DNA of 64,000 nt from Chimonanthus salicifolius (lineage: Eukaryota > Streptophyta > Magnoliopsida > Laurales > Calycanthaceae): contig CM023532.1 in the NCBI GenBank assembly GCA_013350335.1, positions 93,127,383-93,191,382 of the forward strand, in the 5' to 3' direction. Positions 11,559-22,320 of this stretch are shown here, piece by piece. The position numbers and the translations under genes were made by a program. The notes below the pieces were generated by a model. That model ran no database searches, was not told the DNA's origin, and worked only from the letters and a program-made list of their open reading frames with translations. Within the stretch, counting starts at the first letter, position 1. Every line of letters begins with the position of its first letter.

Positions 11559-14500
11559 TGTAACGCTCGCCCCATTTTCACCGAAATCAGAGTCTATTTT
11601 GTTTTTTTAAAAGAAGAGTGACAAAGGGTGCGGACGTCACGATGCGAGTTAAGTCTGAGCTTCTAAAGCCCGGCCTTTAACTGGCCAACCCTACGCGTAC
11701 GTGAAATGAAGTCCACGAGTACGGTTCACGCGTAGAAAGTAAGCTCGCGGAAACTAATTGAATGCGGAACATGTTAATAGAGTCTATCCTACCGGTTTTT
11801 AGTTAGAAGGGAAGATACATCATTAAATTACCAAAATACCCCCATGTTCACAATTATGTCTCAAATGTTACGTACAGAGTTTAATCCTGACCATAGTAAG
11901 AAATCCAAAATTATTATAATTCCACAAGCTAAGCTACTTAAGTTACAACTTTTCCAAAATAAAACTTTGATAAATAAAGTAGCTGCTTTCCCAAACTCCT
12001 AAGCTTGACTCCCGGTATGTCCACCATTTCCTCTATTTCCTGTGTCATCAGCTAGGGTAAAAGTAGGGCGTTAGTCAACGCGCCCAGTAGGACTCCGAGT
12101 AGGGCTAGCACAGGGATTAGTGATAGCATGCATACTGATAACAATACTGATAATAATATAATAAAATCATATGATGAATGCCATGCCATGGGTGTCTATG
12201 TCATGTGTCCCACCCATCATCCACATCATCATAAATATCATATCCCCCTTGATGGCAAATCCTCGTCAAGGTGTCCCCATGCTTGTTTCTCGGTCGCCCC
12301 GACGGAGCATGGACTTCGGTTATAGCATAAGAGCTATCCCCATGCCTGATTCTCGGTCGCCCCGACGGAGCATGGACTCCGGTTATAGCATAAGAGCTAT
12401 CCCCATGCCTGATTCTCGATCACCCCAACGGAGCATGGACTCCGGCTTCATTATTTTCCCGCCCATGCCATGCATGAGATGTAAGTGCATTATGCTATGT
12501 AGTATATATATGATTCATATCACTAATATAAAATCCATAGCATTGGAATATAATTCATAGCATTTAAAATATCATCCATAAAATAAACCATATAATTACC
12601 GAAATAAAATAAGGAAACCATCTAATACACATAATCCACGGCTTACAAAGAGGTAGGAATCCTACCAAATACTGATAACGTCCTTTTTCGTTCTCGTCCG
12701 ATAATTTGGGTCGCCGTTCGCGTACCGTTGCGATGTGCCAATACCTTATTATACATTTCCCAAGTTAGTCTATATCTTATCCACGATTAAGTCTCTAACT
12801 GATCATAAGCCTATGCTCATTAATGATCTTTAACCATATTATAAGATTACCATAATCAGCCCTTATCTTTGCCTCTTTTTCCATTGATTTCAACACGTAT
12901 ATAATTCAATCCATAACTGATCTATACACCTAGATCCATTAATGACTTACCAATCATGTCATAGGATCATTAAAATCAGTCCCTTTAATTTAATATCATC
13001 TCCATTTATCCTATCGGGTTAGTAGTGTCTTAGAAAATATTCCAAAAACTGTACATTTCAATTCAGTCGACTGAATTATGAGTTCAGTCGACTGAATCAT
13101 GAGTTCAGTCGACTGAATCACAGATTCAGTTGGCTGATTTTGAATCAGATTGTCTGTTTGTCTCGCCAGTTCAGTTTCAGTCGACTGAAATATACATTCA
13201 GTCGGCTGAAACATAGTTCATACCCTTTCAGTCGACTGAATCACAGATTCAGTAGGCTGATTTTGAATCAGATCGTCTGTTTGTCTTGCCAGTTTATTTT
13301 CAGTCGACTAAAATACACATTCAGTCGGCTGAACTATCAACCATCTGTTTACGTGTTTAATAAGCATTCCTTCAGTCGACTGAATCATATATTCAGTCGA
13401 CTGAAACTTCCAAAACCCTTTTCTTGTCCGAGACGTTTGTGTTCAGTCGACTGAATCATCAGATTCAGTAGGCTGAAACTCCCAGAAACTCCTTCTGTTT
13501 TCAGCCACCATTAGTTCAGTCGACTGAAACTCTAGTTCAGTCGGCTGAAACTCCCAAAAGCTCGTTTCTGATTCGTCCATTATCAGTTCAGTCGACTGAA
13601 TCCCTGATTCAGTCGGCTGAAACTCCCAGAACTTTATTTCTGGCTCGTTCATTATCTGTTCAATCGACTGAGTCATTAGTCGACTGACTGTTTTGTCAGT
13701 CCTTTCCATTGCATGTTTGTACTTCCTTCCTTCGCGATTTCTCTTAAAAGAGCCATAACGGCATGTTTGGAAATACTTACAATCCTTGGTTTTCCCGGTT
13801 GTCTCTTGCTCCTCTTGTTCCTTAGCCTTTCTCCTTCTTCTTCCTCCTTGATACTCGGCCAATGGTGAGCTTGACTAAGGTAAGGTCACCAAGGTTTGGT
13901 TCGGCCAAGGTGTAGCAGTTTTGAGAGGGAAAAACGGAGGAGGGAATGGGAAAATATCACAAGTCTTGGATCTTAGGAGTGGTCGGCCAACTCTTAGCTT
14001 CTTCTTCCCTTCTTTCTAAATTCCTTTCTCTTCTTTTCTCCTTAGTGTTTTCTTTGGAAGAGAGGGGAGGACGGTTTTGGTGTGTGAGGGAGAGAGGGAG
14101 AGAGTGAGAGGGAGATGGGTGTGATGATTGGTTTGACACCCTCCACCAACCAAGCATGGAGGGGGGGGGGGGCGGGGTGGGGTATGGGTTTGCATGCCCC
14201 CAATTTTAGGGCCTTTGTCCCCTTAGTGGGGGTGGTTGGAATGGGTTTGACCACTTAACCATCATTAACTAAATCAATCTAATTCAATTTATCCTTAGAT
14301 TAGGTTAATTAATTTATTCCTACTTAATTTTAATCCCATTAATTTCTCTTTCCAAGAAATCCACCCAGGGTTGACTAAGTCAACCATGGTGGTCAGCCCC
14401 ATTACTCTTGGGTCCACACGCCACCTCAATTTGATGAGGTGGAGGTGGGCCCCATTTGGCCATATCACTTTAATTCCATAAATTTTAACTTAGATAATCT

Positions 14501-14847
14501 TACAATAATTTTAAATCAATCTAATTCGCCTTCATCCACTTAGTCCTCTCAATTTACTCATGGTTGACCAAGTCAACCATGATGGTTGGCCCCACCTTTG
14601 CCTTGGTGTTTTTGAGTTAATTTTTTTTTTGATCTATTTGGGTCCCACATGGTATTTGGGTCCACTTTGACCATTGTTGACCCTTTTTATGGATCCCATT
14701 AAATCCATGGTCCATTGGGCCATACTTGGGCCTTTACCCAAATTTTTTTGATCCATTTCACATCCATGACATCAAATTTCCCATTTTTCCATTATTATAA
14801 TAAATAAATGCCATATATTTATTGATTTAAAAATTAGGGCTATTACA
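11559..14847 (-). repeat. Nested solo LTR (minus), TSD GGTTT
   Basis: On minus it starts TGTAATAGCCC at 14847 and ends GAGCGTTACA at 11559. GGTTT lies on both sides (11554-11558 and 14848-14852), and the interrupted host LTR continues across. Length 3289 bp. It has the standard plan: U3 with GACCC/GGGTC motifs; a G12 run (14161-14172, plus strand); leader; GTAAGT on minus at 13775-13780; three 70-bp GGTCGCCCCGACGGAGCATG repeats (12256-12450); the GGGCG..CGCCC block (12064-12090); and the terminal block. Uniquely here, the GGTTCGGCC hairpins are replaced by a TTCAGTCGACTGAA array. Confidence 0.92.
13060..13690. repeat. Array of TTCAGTCGACTGAA palindromes
   Basis: About ten exact CAGTCGACTG cores and roughly eight variants (mostly TTCAGTCGGCTGAA or ATTCAGTAGGCTGA) in 630 bp. 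In the 13440-13660 part they form a tandem unit of about 72-74 bp, each unit holding one exact palindrome and one variant. On the LTR's strand the array lies just downstream of the GTAAGT donor at 13775, the place held by the GGTTCGGCC hairpins in other LTRs. Confidence 0.9.
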
Positions 14848-16888
14848 GGTTTTAGATTCAAGAAGACAATGAAAGAATAATGAATATGGGTCGACCATGG
14901 CATGGCCGAACCGTGTTTGTTTTTATGGCTAAGTGATTGGATCCATACTAATGAAAAGAAGGGGTGAGGTTCAGCCATGGTGTATGGCCGAACCCCACCA
15001 AATATTTTAATGGTTTGGTGTTTCAGTTTAATGGATCTAGACCATTGTTGAAGGTCATGAACTATAGGGTTCGGCCATGGTGCTTGGCCGAACCCCATGG
15101 AGTAGTTTTGGGAATGGAGATTAAAATAGGAAACTATCTAATTTTAGAATTAGTTGCTAAAATTAGAAAGCATCCAAGTATGGAAAATGGTTGCTAAATT
15201 TGGAAAGCAATCTAAATATGGAAGGAAGGTTATTATTTTTGGAAACCTTCTAATTTTGGAAGGTGTTTCCAATTATGAAAGGTGTAGGTTATTTATGGAA
15301 ATAATCCAATTAAGGAAAGTGTTTGCTAAATTCAGAAAGCTTCCATTTATGGAAGGAGGTTGCTAAATTAGAAGCTACCTAATTATGGACTTTCTAAATG
15401 AGGATTTTGGAAACCATAGGGTTCGGCCATGGGTATGGCCGAACCGCATGGAATTCGTTTAGTATTTTAGTGTAAATAAACTTATGGTTATTAATTTAGA
15501 AAGTGGAGACAAGATTGGAAATAAAGGTATCATGGGTTCGGCCATGTGTATGGCCGAACTCCATGAATCAAAAATTGTGGGTTAGGCTTTGTGTTTTGTA
15601 AATAAAATAAAGGATACAATGTATGTTATGGATTGATGGTGAAAGGAATGGAAAAAATGTAATTACACACCAAAGTGGAGAACCATGGGTTCGGCCATGA
15701 TGTATGGCCGAACCCCATGAATTGTGTTTGATGGACAAGTTTGGTTAATGGACTTAGAACCTTGTAATCAGGTGAGACTTGGTATTGATTTATTACTATA
15801 TTACAAGGTAACGGGATCTCGCAAGCGGTGCGCGATCCGTGATCGAATCTTGGACGGAAACGAAAGGACTCGTGAACGGTCTTTGGTAGGATTCCACCTC
15901 TTTGAAACCATGGGTTTATGTACATTGTGCCTTATCTTATTTTTGATAAATTTATGCTGCAAAGGATATGATTTAAATTGTGATTTTAAATGATATCTTT
16001 ATATGAGGAAATAATATGTGCTTTAAATATGATTTTCAATGCTATGTTTATGTTATAAAATAGCATGTGTTTCATTGGCATCTCATGTATGGCATGGGGT
16101 GAAGGATTTGGTAACCGGAGGGTCCACACTCCGTCGGAGCGTCCGAAAAACCTATGTGGTGTACCTTGATGTGTTTTTCCATCAGGAAGAAACAGGAGGG
16201 TCCACACTCCGCCGGGGCGTCCGGAAGACCTATGTGGTGGGTACATTTTATGTACATGTGATGGGTGAGACTCATTGCATATTTGTCATCATTGCATGGC
16301 ATGGATTTTACCTGTTGTTATATGTTATGTTATAATATATGTTTTGTATTAACCATGTGTTAGCCGTAACTGGAATACCTACTGGGCGCATTGTTCTAAC
16401 GCCCTACTTCTACCCTAGTTGATGTTACAGGTAAGTAGGGGAACGATGAACGTAAGGCGGACCAGGCATAGGAGCTTGGAAGACTTATTTTATATGTTTG
16501 GAATAAAATTACTCATGAACTTGTATTTGAGTATTTGGATTTTAGAATGTAATAACTTAGATAGTTAGATGTTTAGTTTGATGATTATGACGTTTTAATA
16601 ATGATTAAGGACTTGACGTACTTTGCTATCTGAATGGAATAGAACTTGGTTCTATTATGATTCCGCAGGTTACGATTTTTATTCCGTAAATTGATATTGC
16701 TATGTGTGAGCCATTTTGTTTGACTGAGTCTATACACACATAGGGTTGGCCAGTTAAGGGTCGGACTTTGGAAGTTCAGACTTAGCTCGCGTCGTGACGT
16801 CCTGCGCTCTATCACTCTACTCTGTTATAAAAAAAAATATACACTAAATTTATGGGAAAAAGCGAGTGAGAAAGGGCGGGGCTTTACA

Positions 16889-17029
16889 AAAACAAGGAGT
16901 TGAGCTCGACCGCGAGGGCTGGAGGGATGGGATGAGGGCTCGCTGATGGTGGTTGTGAAAGTGAAGTACAGGGCCGAGAAAAAAAAAACTAACCCCCCAC
17001 TGACGGATCATAGTATTAGAAATATTTAG
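16889..17029 (-). repeat. Copia spacer with GAGGGCTCG repeats, right part
   Basis: Continuation of the spacer array after the solo LTR: CGCGAGGGCTGGAGG and GAGGGCTCGCTGATGG. Next comes an A-rich stretch, then the end of pol. Confidence 0.55.
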
Positions 17030-17600
17030 GATACAGTACAGACCCCAATTGATTTTCTTAGAGCAAGAAAACGAATTGAGTCAAGTGGTTTTGTCATTAT
17101 ATCAGCCAATTGATTATCAGTGGAAATATATTCGAACTTGATGGTTTTCTCTTCAACTAACTCTCGAATGAAATGATGTCTAATGTCTATATATTTTGGT
17201 TCGAGAGTGCTGGATAGGGTTCTTAGAGATATTTATGGCACTTGTATTATCACAGTGGAGAGTCATTGTTCCTCCTGTCATGCCATAATCGATGAGCATT
17301 TGTCTCATCCAGACAAGTTGAGTGCAGCAACTTGTTGCGGCTATGTATTCAGCCTCTGCAGTTGAAATGAATACTGAAGATTGTTTTCGACTATGCCAGT
17401 CAATCAGACAATTTCCAATGTAAAAACAACCCCCACTTGTAGACTTGCTATCGTCTAAGTTTCCTGCCCAGTCCGCATCGATGTACCCAGTAATATGAAA
17501 TGATGTATCAAATGGGTGCCAAATTCCATATAGACATGTTCCCGATGCATACTTTTATGACACGTTTTACTGCTTTTCGTGGGATTCTTTAGGATTAGCT
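17030..17600 (-). pseudogene. Copia RNase H remnant
   Basis: Minus-strand translation across frames gives recognisable Ty1/copia RNase H pieces: a CFYIGNCLIDWHSR-like segment (about 17380-17440) with AATSC-like sequence beside it, and HSRTK followed one frame over by YIDIRHHFIRE (about 17155-17220). At least one single-base insertion separates the two halves of that last motif. In a live element this domain removes the RNA of the RNA-DNA hybrid. It is contiguous with the RT remnant and ends the pol frame. Confidence 0.6.
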
Positions 17601-17624
17601 TGGAATCGTGCACATTCACCCACA

Positions 17625-18739
17625 CTAACTGTACATGCTAGGATCAACATCTTTTCCATTTTCATCTTTTGATAGTTTAACAGTAGTACTCATGGGAGTG
17701 TTTGAGTGCTTACTGCCTTGAAGTCCAAAACTTTTAACAAGATCTTTGGCATACTTGGATTGTGAAATAAAGAACCCATCATTAAGTTGTTTTATTTGTA
17801 AACCAAGAAAATAATTTAGCTCTCCAACCATGCTCATTTAAAACTCAGATTTCATAAGATTGGACAAACTAATAGCAGCTTGTTCATCAGTGGATCCAAA
17901 CACAATATCATCCACATATATTTGAGCTATCAGTATAGTTTCATTGGATTTTCAAACAAACAGTGTTTTGTCAACACTTCCCCTTTGAAAATCATTATCC
18001 AATAAAAATTGTGTAAGTCTTTCATACCATGCCCGAGGAGCTTGTTTAAGGCCATACAATACCTTCTTTAATTTGTAGACATGGTTAGAGTGTTTTGGAT
18101 CCATAAACCCTTTAGGCTGCTCTACAAAGACTTCTTCATTTAATAAGCCATTCAAAAATGTACTCCTGATATCCATTTGAAAAAATTTAAATTTCAAAAG
18201 ACATGCAATGGACAATAAAATACATATAGACTCAAGAAGTGCTAGAACCGCAAAAGGCTCATCAAAATCTATTCCCTCAATTTGTATATACCCTTGAGCA
18301 ATAAAACGGGCCTTATTACGAACTATTGTCCCATTTTCATCCATTTTATTTTTGTAGATCCATTTGTTACCTATTACATTTGTATTTTTGGTCTCAGTAC
18401 CAAATCATATACGTCATTTCTTGTAAAATGAATCAGCTCTTCTTGCATAACATTTACCCAATCTTCATCTAACAATGCTTCATCAATATTCTTAGGCTCT
18501 AATTGTGAGGTGAAGCAAATACAGCTAGATATGTTTTCTAGTTGCTTCCTAGTTTTTACTCCCATCATGGGATCCCCAATAATGTTCGACATAGGATGTT
18601 TTTTATTTGGTTTAAGCTCAATGGATGTCAAAGATGACGAAGAAGGATTGTCAATTTGACTTGAAGATTGATCCACTTCATCTATGGTTTCATGTACAAA
18701 GGAAGACTGGTCATCAATGGCTACATTAATGAATTCCAT
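17625..18739 (-). pseudogene. Copia reverse transcriptase remnant
   Basis: Three open pieces on minus cover the Ty1/copia RT: 18739-18374 (DEALLDEDWVNVMQEEL and FTRNDVYDLV, the N-terminal RT approach), 18344-17952 (MDENGTIVRNKARFIAQGY, then FFQMDIRSTFLNGLLNEEVFVEQPKGF, then LYGLKQAPRAWYERL) and 17837-17625 (GELNYFLGLQIKQ, SQSKYAKDLVKSFG). The normal VDV metal-binding segment reads MDIRSTFLNG, with the Ala of KSAFLNG changed to Thr. The YVDDI-type catalytic segment falls in the broken gap 17838-17951. Stops and frameshifts make it non-functional. SIRE/Maximus is the best match by motif. Confidence 0.8.
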
Positions 18740-19515
18740 TATGGCACCGGTTCTAAGATTTTTAACTCTATAGGCTCGGCTAGTGTTAGACTATCCTAGA
18801 AAAATTCCTTCATCACTTTTCGCATCGAATTTTCCCATGCTTTCACAATCTTTAAGAACATGGTATTTACTACCGAAAACCTTGAGATACTTACAATTTG
18901 GCTTCCTACCGGTCCACAATTCAAATGTTGTTTTATCTAGGCCAGCTCTTAGATAAACTCTATTTATGATATAACAAGCGGCATTTACAGACTCAGCCTA
19001 CAAATTTTTCGGTAATTTCTTACTGTCTAGCATGACCGTGGCTGTATCTTGGAGAACCCTATTTTTCTTTTCAGCCACCCCATTTTGTTGGGGTGTCTTA
19101 GGAGCTGAGAACTCATGATGTATACCATGTTTTTCACAATATTTTTGGAAATGGTGATTTTCAAATTCACCACCATGATCACTTCTAATTCATTTATGAG
19201 TGTTTGTTTTTCAATCACAATGTGTTTTGCAATAATTTTAAATTCATGATAAGCATCGGATTTTTCTCTAAGATAACCTATGCATGTGTATCTAGTGTAG
19301 TCATCAACAATAACCATGAAATACATTTTTCCTCCTACACTCATACTCTGGTTTGGTCCAACTAAATTCATATGTAGAAGCTCAAGAGGCCTAGTGGTAG
19401 TCACAACATTAACTTTCTTATGGGCTGCTCTCACTTGTTTACCCTTTTGACACTCACCACAAAATGTTTGAGCTGATCTACTTATCTTGGGTAGTCCTCT
19501 AATGTGTTCACTCAA
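18740..19515 (-). pseudogene. Copia integrase remnant
   Basis: Minus-strand translation shows the tail of the zinc module (FCGECQKGKQ), the core start (RPLELLHMNLVGP, where the usual catalytic Asp of HMDL is replaced by Asn), MYFMVIVDDYTRYT with the second-strand region, and toward 19027 the frame-shifted continuation with an AVEKKNRVLQD-like stretch. The first catalytic Asp is lost and the frame breaks after about 110 codons, so it is inactive. Order gag-PR-IN-RT-RNase H confirms Ty1/copia. Confidence 0.75.
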
Positions 19516-19557
19516 TTTCGACAGATCTTTGAAATTTACATGTCCTAGTCTCTTGTG

Positions 19558-20019
19558 CTATAACTTAGATTCATTAAGTTTAGACAAGTTACAATGATTT
19601 TTGTTAGGAGTTGGACAGTTTTCAAGAGCATAACATTGATCAGAAATTTTCAACACTTTAAGGACAGCTTCACCTTCATTGTTATAGATTTGACAGTCAT
19701 TCTTACGGAAGGTAACATAATGGTCTTTTTCACATATTTGAGATATACTTAAGAGATTGTGTTTAAGACCATCAACTAACAACACATCATCTAAGGTAAG
19801 TGAATCATTTAATTCTAAGGTTCCTTTCCATATAATTTGAGCCAGATTTCCATCCCCAAAAGTAACTGAACCTCCATTGAAATCTACAAGGTTGGACATA
19901 TATGTTTTATCACCAGTCATGTGCCTTGAACAACTACTATCAAGATACCATTTTGACTGGTTTTCAACCTTTAATGTTGTATATACAATCAGGCTTTTGT
20001 ACTTGGGGACCCATTTCAA
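19558..20019 (-). pseudogene. Copia aspartic protease remnant
   Basis: A 153-codon minus-strand stretch with SKWYLDSSCSRHMTGDKTYM, the copia protease active-site region. The usual catalytic DSGCSRHMTG reads DSSCSRHMTG here, with Gly changed to Ser. It continues with VTFGDGNLAQIIWKG and HNLLSISQICEK, standard for SIRE-type gag-pre-integrase. It would process the polyprotein in a live element. Confidence 0.8.
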
Positions 20020-20106
20020 TGTGGTTGTGCTTTTTAAATTTCTAGGGACTGATTCTTGATGGGTTATGTACGATTTTTCTACTCATTTTTTCATTTAAAG
20101 TTTTGT

Positions 20107-20251
20107 TCAATTTTTGAGCCAAATCTTCACGGTAATGATATTCTCTTTTTTCTGATTTACTTTTTTCCATAAGTTTCTTTTTCTACATTTGCATTCAAAT
20201 CTGAAGTGTCCTCTTTTAGCACAGTAAAAACAAGTGATATTTGACGGTCTA
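20107..20251 (-). pseudogene. Copia gag zinc-knuckle fragment, cut by an LTR
   Basis: Minus-strand ITCFYCAKRGHFRFEC gives one complete CX2CX4HX4C knuckle, the nucleic-acid-binding end of gag. The frame is cut at 20251/20252 by the 3' end of a minus-strand LTR, and residues read beyond that point are LTR sequence. The rest of gag and the copia 5' LTR are not in the window. Confidence 0.75.
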
Positions 20252-20781
20252 TGTAACGCCCCGCCCTTTTTCACTCTCCGAAAATCTGAGTCTATTTTTT
20301 TTTTCAAATAAAAGAGTGAGAGAGAGCAGGGACGTCACGACGCGAGTTAAGTCCGAGCTTCCAAAGCCCGACCCTTAACTGGCCAACCATATGCATACAT
20401 GGACCAAGCCCACTAAAACGGTTCACACGTACTCAAGTTAACATGCGGAATAAATCATAGATGCAGAAATACAATAGAATAAAAATTCTATTCCATTTTA
20501 GATAGCAAGGATGTCCATCACTTAATAATAATTATCTTGAGTTAAAATATCCAAAATTAACGTTCCAAACCATAGCAAATAATCTACGTTATTATAGTCC
20601 CACGAACTAATTACTCAAATACATTATCCATGAGTAACTTCAACAAAATGAAACTAAAACATCCAAGCTCCTAAGCTTGGCTCCGATCACATCTTTCGTT
20701 CCGTCCATTTCCTATATCATCAACTAGGATAGAAGTAGGGCGTTAGATAAAGCGCCCAGTCGGTACTCCAAGTAAGGTTAA
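20252..20781 (-). repeat. 3' end of a minus-strand large LTR in copia gag
   Basis: On the plus strand it begins TGTAACGCCCCGCCC (the LTR's 3' terminus), then the conserved GCCAGTTAAGG block (reverse, about 20370) and the GGGCGCTTTATCTAACGCCC block (about 20735-20760). It is cut at 20782 by the next LTR. The candidate 5' flank is GTCTA (20247-20251); the partner flank is not visible. Confidence 0.75.
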
Positions 20782-22320
20782 TGTAACACCCCAATTTCTC
20801 AATGAAATGGATAATTACGAAAATGCCCCTGGATTTGGTGAGTTTAATAATTATGTTGTTAAATGAGAAAATAGTGGGGCCCATTGCTCAAACTAAGATC
20901 CTATGAAAATATTATAAGGGTCAATTTATAATGGATGGGTAATGTACATCAAATTGGATCAAAATAGTTAATTGGGTCAAAGAATTCTCAATGATTGGAA
21001 TAATTACGAAAATGACCCTGGATTGGTGAATTCAATAAATATGATTGTAAATAAGGAAATGGTGGGGCCCATTGCTCAAATTAAGGTCATATGAGCACAT
21101 TATAAATGTCAAGTTTGATTAGATGGGCAATGAACATCAATTGGGTTGAAAATGGCTAAATGGGTCAAAGGGCCCAATTGGACCTAATGGGTCAAAATGG
21201 ATGATTTGACCATTGTGTAAGCTCAAATTAAATGGGGTCAAGCTGAACTGATAGGAAATCAGGTAGAGTAAAAATGGTTAGGCCTGATGCACATGTGAAA
21301 ACCAATTACAAATGACCAAAATACCCATAATTGGGTCAAGGAGTCAAAAATGGGTCAAGGAGCTAAATGGGGACCCAACGGGTCAGGTTGACTTCGTTGA
21401 CCACAGCCGACCGTGTCGGCCCACAAATGAGTTCAATGGTGAGTTAAATCAGGTTAAATGGAACTGATTTTATTTAATTTGAATTAAAAATGAGTTGATT
21501 CAATTACATTAAATGATTGTCAATTAATGAGGCGAGTTGGACATGTGAGTTGGGTGAGTCAAAATGGAAGTCAATGGGACTGTAAATCAGTGAGTTCAGA
21601 GGGAATAGGAGTAGTTTGGCTCAGTCATAACCACCAAAACAAGTCCCACACGTTGGGGACTTGTTGGGGTGATTTTCATGGTGGGTTTTTAAATGAAACA
21701 CAAGGAAATGGGAGGTGTTGCTTGGGGAGTTGAAAAGCTGCATAGGCAGGTACCAAAGGGTGCCTTGGATAGCACCCAAGACCCATCGTTTTTGGTAAGA
21801 ATTGATGAGGGAATGGAGGGGTCTTGGGGGTTGAATTACTAAAGGAAACAAACACCAAGCTTGGCCGTTTTTCACCTTGGAAAGCCAAGAATTTCCATCT
21901 CTCTCTCCCTCTCTCCAATTCGTTTTTCCTAGCTGGAATATCAGAGGTATTTGTACCAGTAGATCAAGCACAAAACAGTAAAATAAAGGAAGAAATAAAA
22001 GGGAGAAACCAAGGACCAAAGGCAAGAAGAAATATTGGAAGTTTGGTAAGTAATTATATGTTATTTTTGTTTAATAACATGGAACAAATGGGGTGTGTAT
22101 TGGGCCATGGTTATGGCCGAATACACCAGGGTTTTAACCTTGATTAATAGAGGTTTAAATATGGTAAAAATAACCATTGGGTTCGGCCACCATGGAGGGC
22201 CGAACCCCATGAAAAAGATTGGTTGGTTTTCATGTTTTGAAACATGGAAACCATGGAGTTTTATGGACTGTTTTTAGATGATTTAAAGTCTATGTTTTAA
22301 AAAGGTTAAACATAAATAAG
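20782..22320 (+). repeat. Plus LTR, 5' half
   Basis: Starts TGTAACACCCCAATTTCTC, very like the chromovirus LTRs at 35156 and 44700. U3 has CAAGTCCC/GGGACTTG around CACGTTGG (about 21641-21663). A leader with GTAAGT (22046-22051) is followed by one half-formed hairpin (22105) and GGGTTCGGCC/GGCCGAACCC at 22180-22207. It is interrupted at 22321 and does not resume in the window. Confidence 0.75.

Larger units (their letters stand above)
10538..16888 (+). repeat. Solo LTR (plus) in the copia element, TSD AAAAC, interrupted by a nested solo LTR
   Basis: Starts TGTAATACCCCGG at 10538, ends GGGCTTTACA at 16888, and is flanked by AAAAC at 10533-10537 and 16889-16893. The nested LTR at 11559-14847 splits it, so its own length is about 3.06 kb. 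In order: U3, TTATAAAG (11034), CT-rich leader, a degenerate donor (GTTAGT, about 11276), hairpins at 11315-11440 and 14886-15720, CATCTCATGTATGGCATGG (16077), two CGGAGGGTCCACACTCCG-type repeats (16105-16235), CTACTGGGCGC..CTAACGCCC (16379-16417) and the GCCAGTTAAGG block (16750). Solo LTRs arise by recombination between the two LTRs of an element. Confidence 0.9.

Noticed and set aside
13060..13690. CRISPR-like array
   Set aside because: Spacing is irregular, 'spacers' are themselves repeated, and the sequence is plant LTR.
13011..13862. Frames of 67-139 codons on both strands
   Set aside because: They read through the TTCAGTCGACTGAA array and leader; the QPTESxIQSTEL pattern is the palindrome translated.
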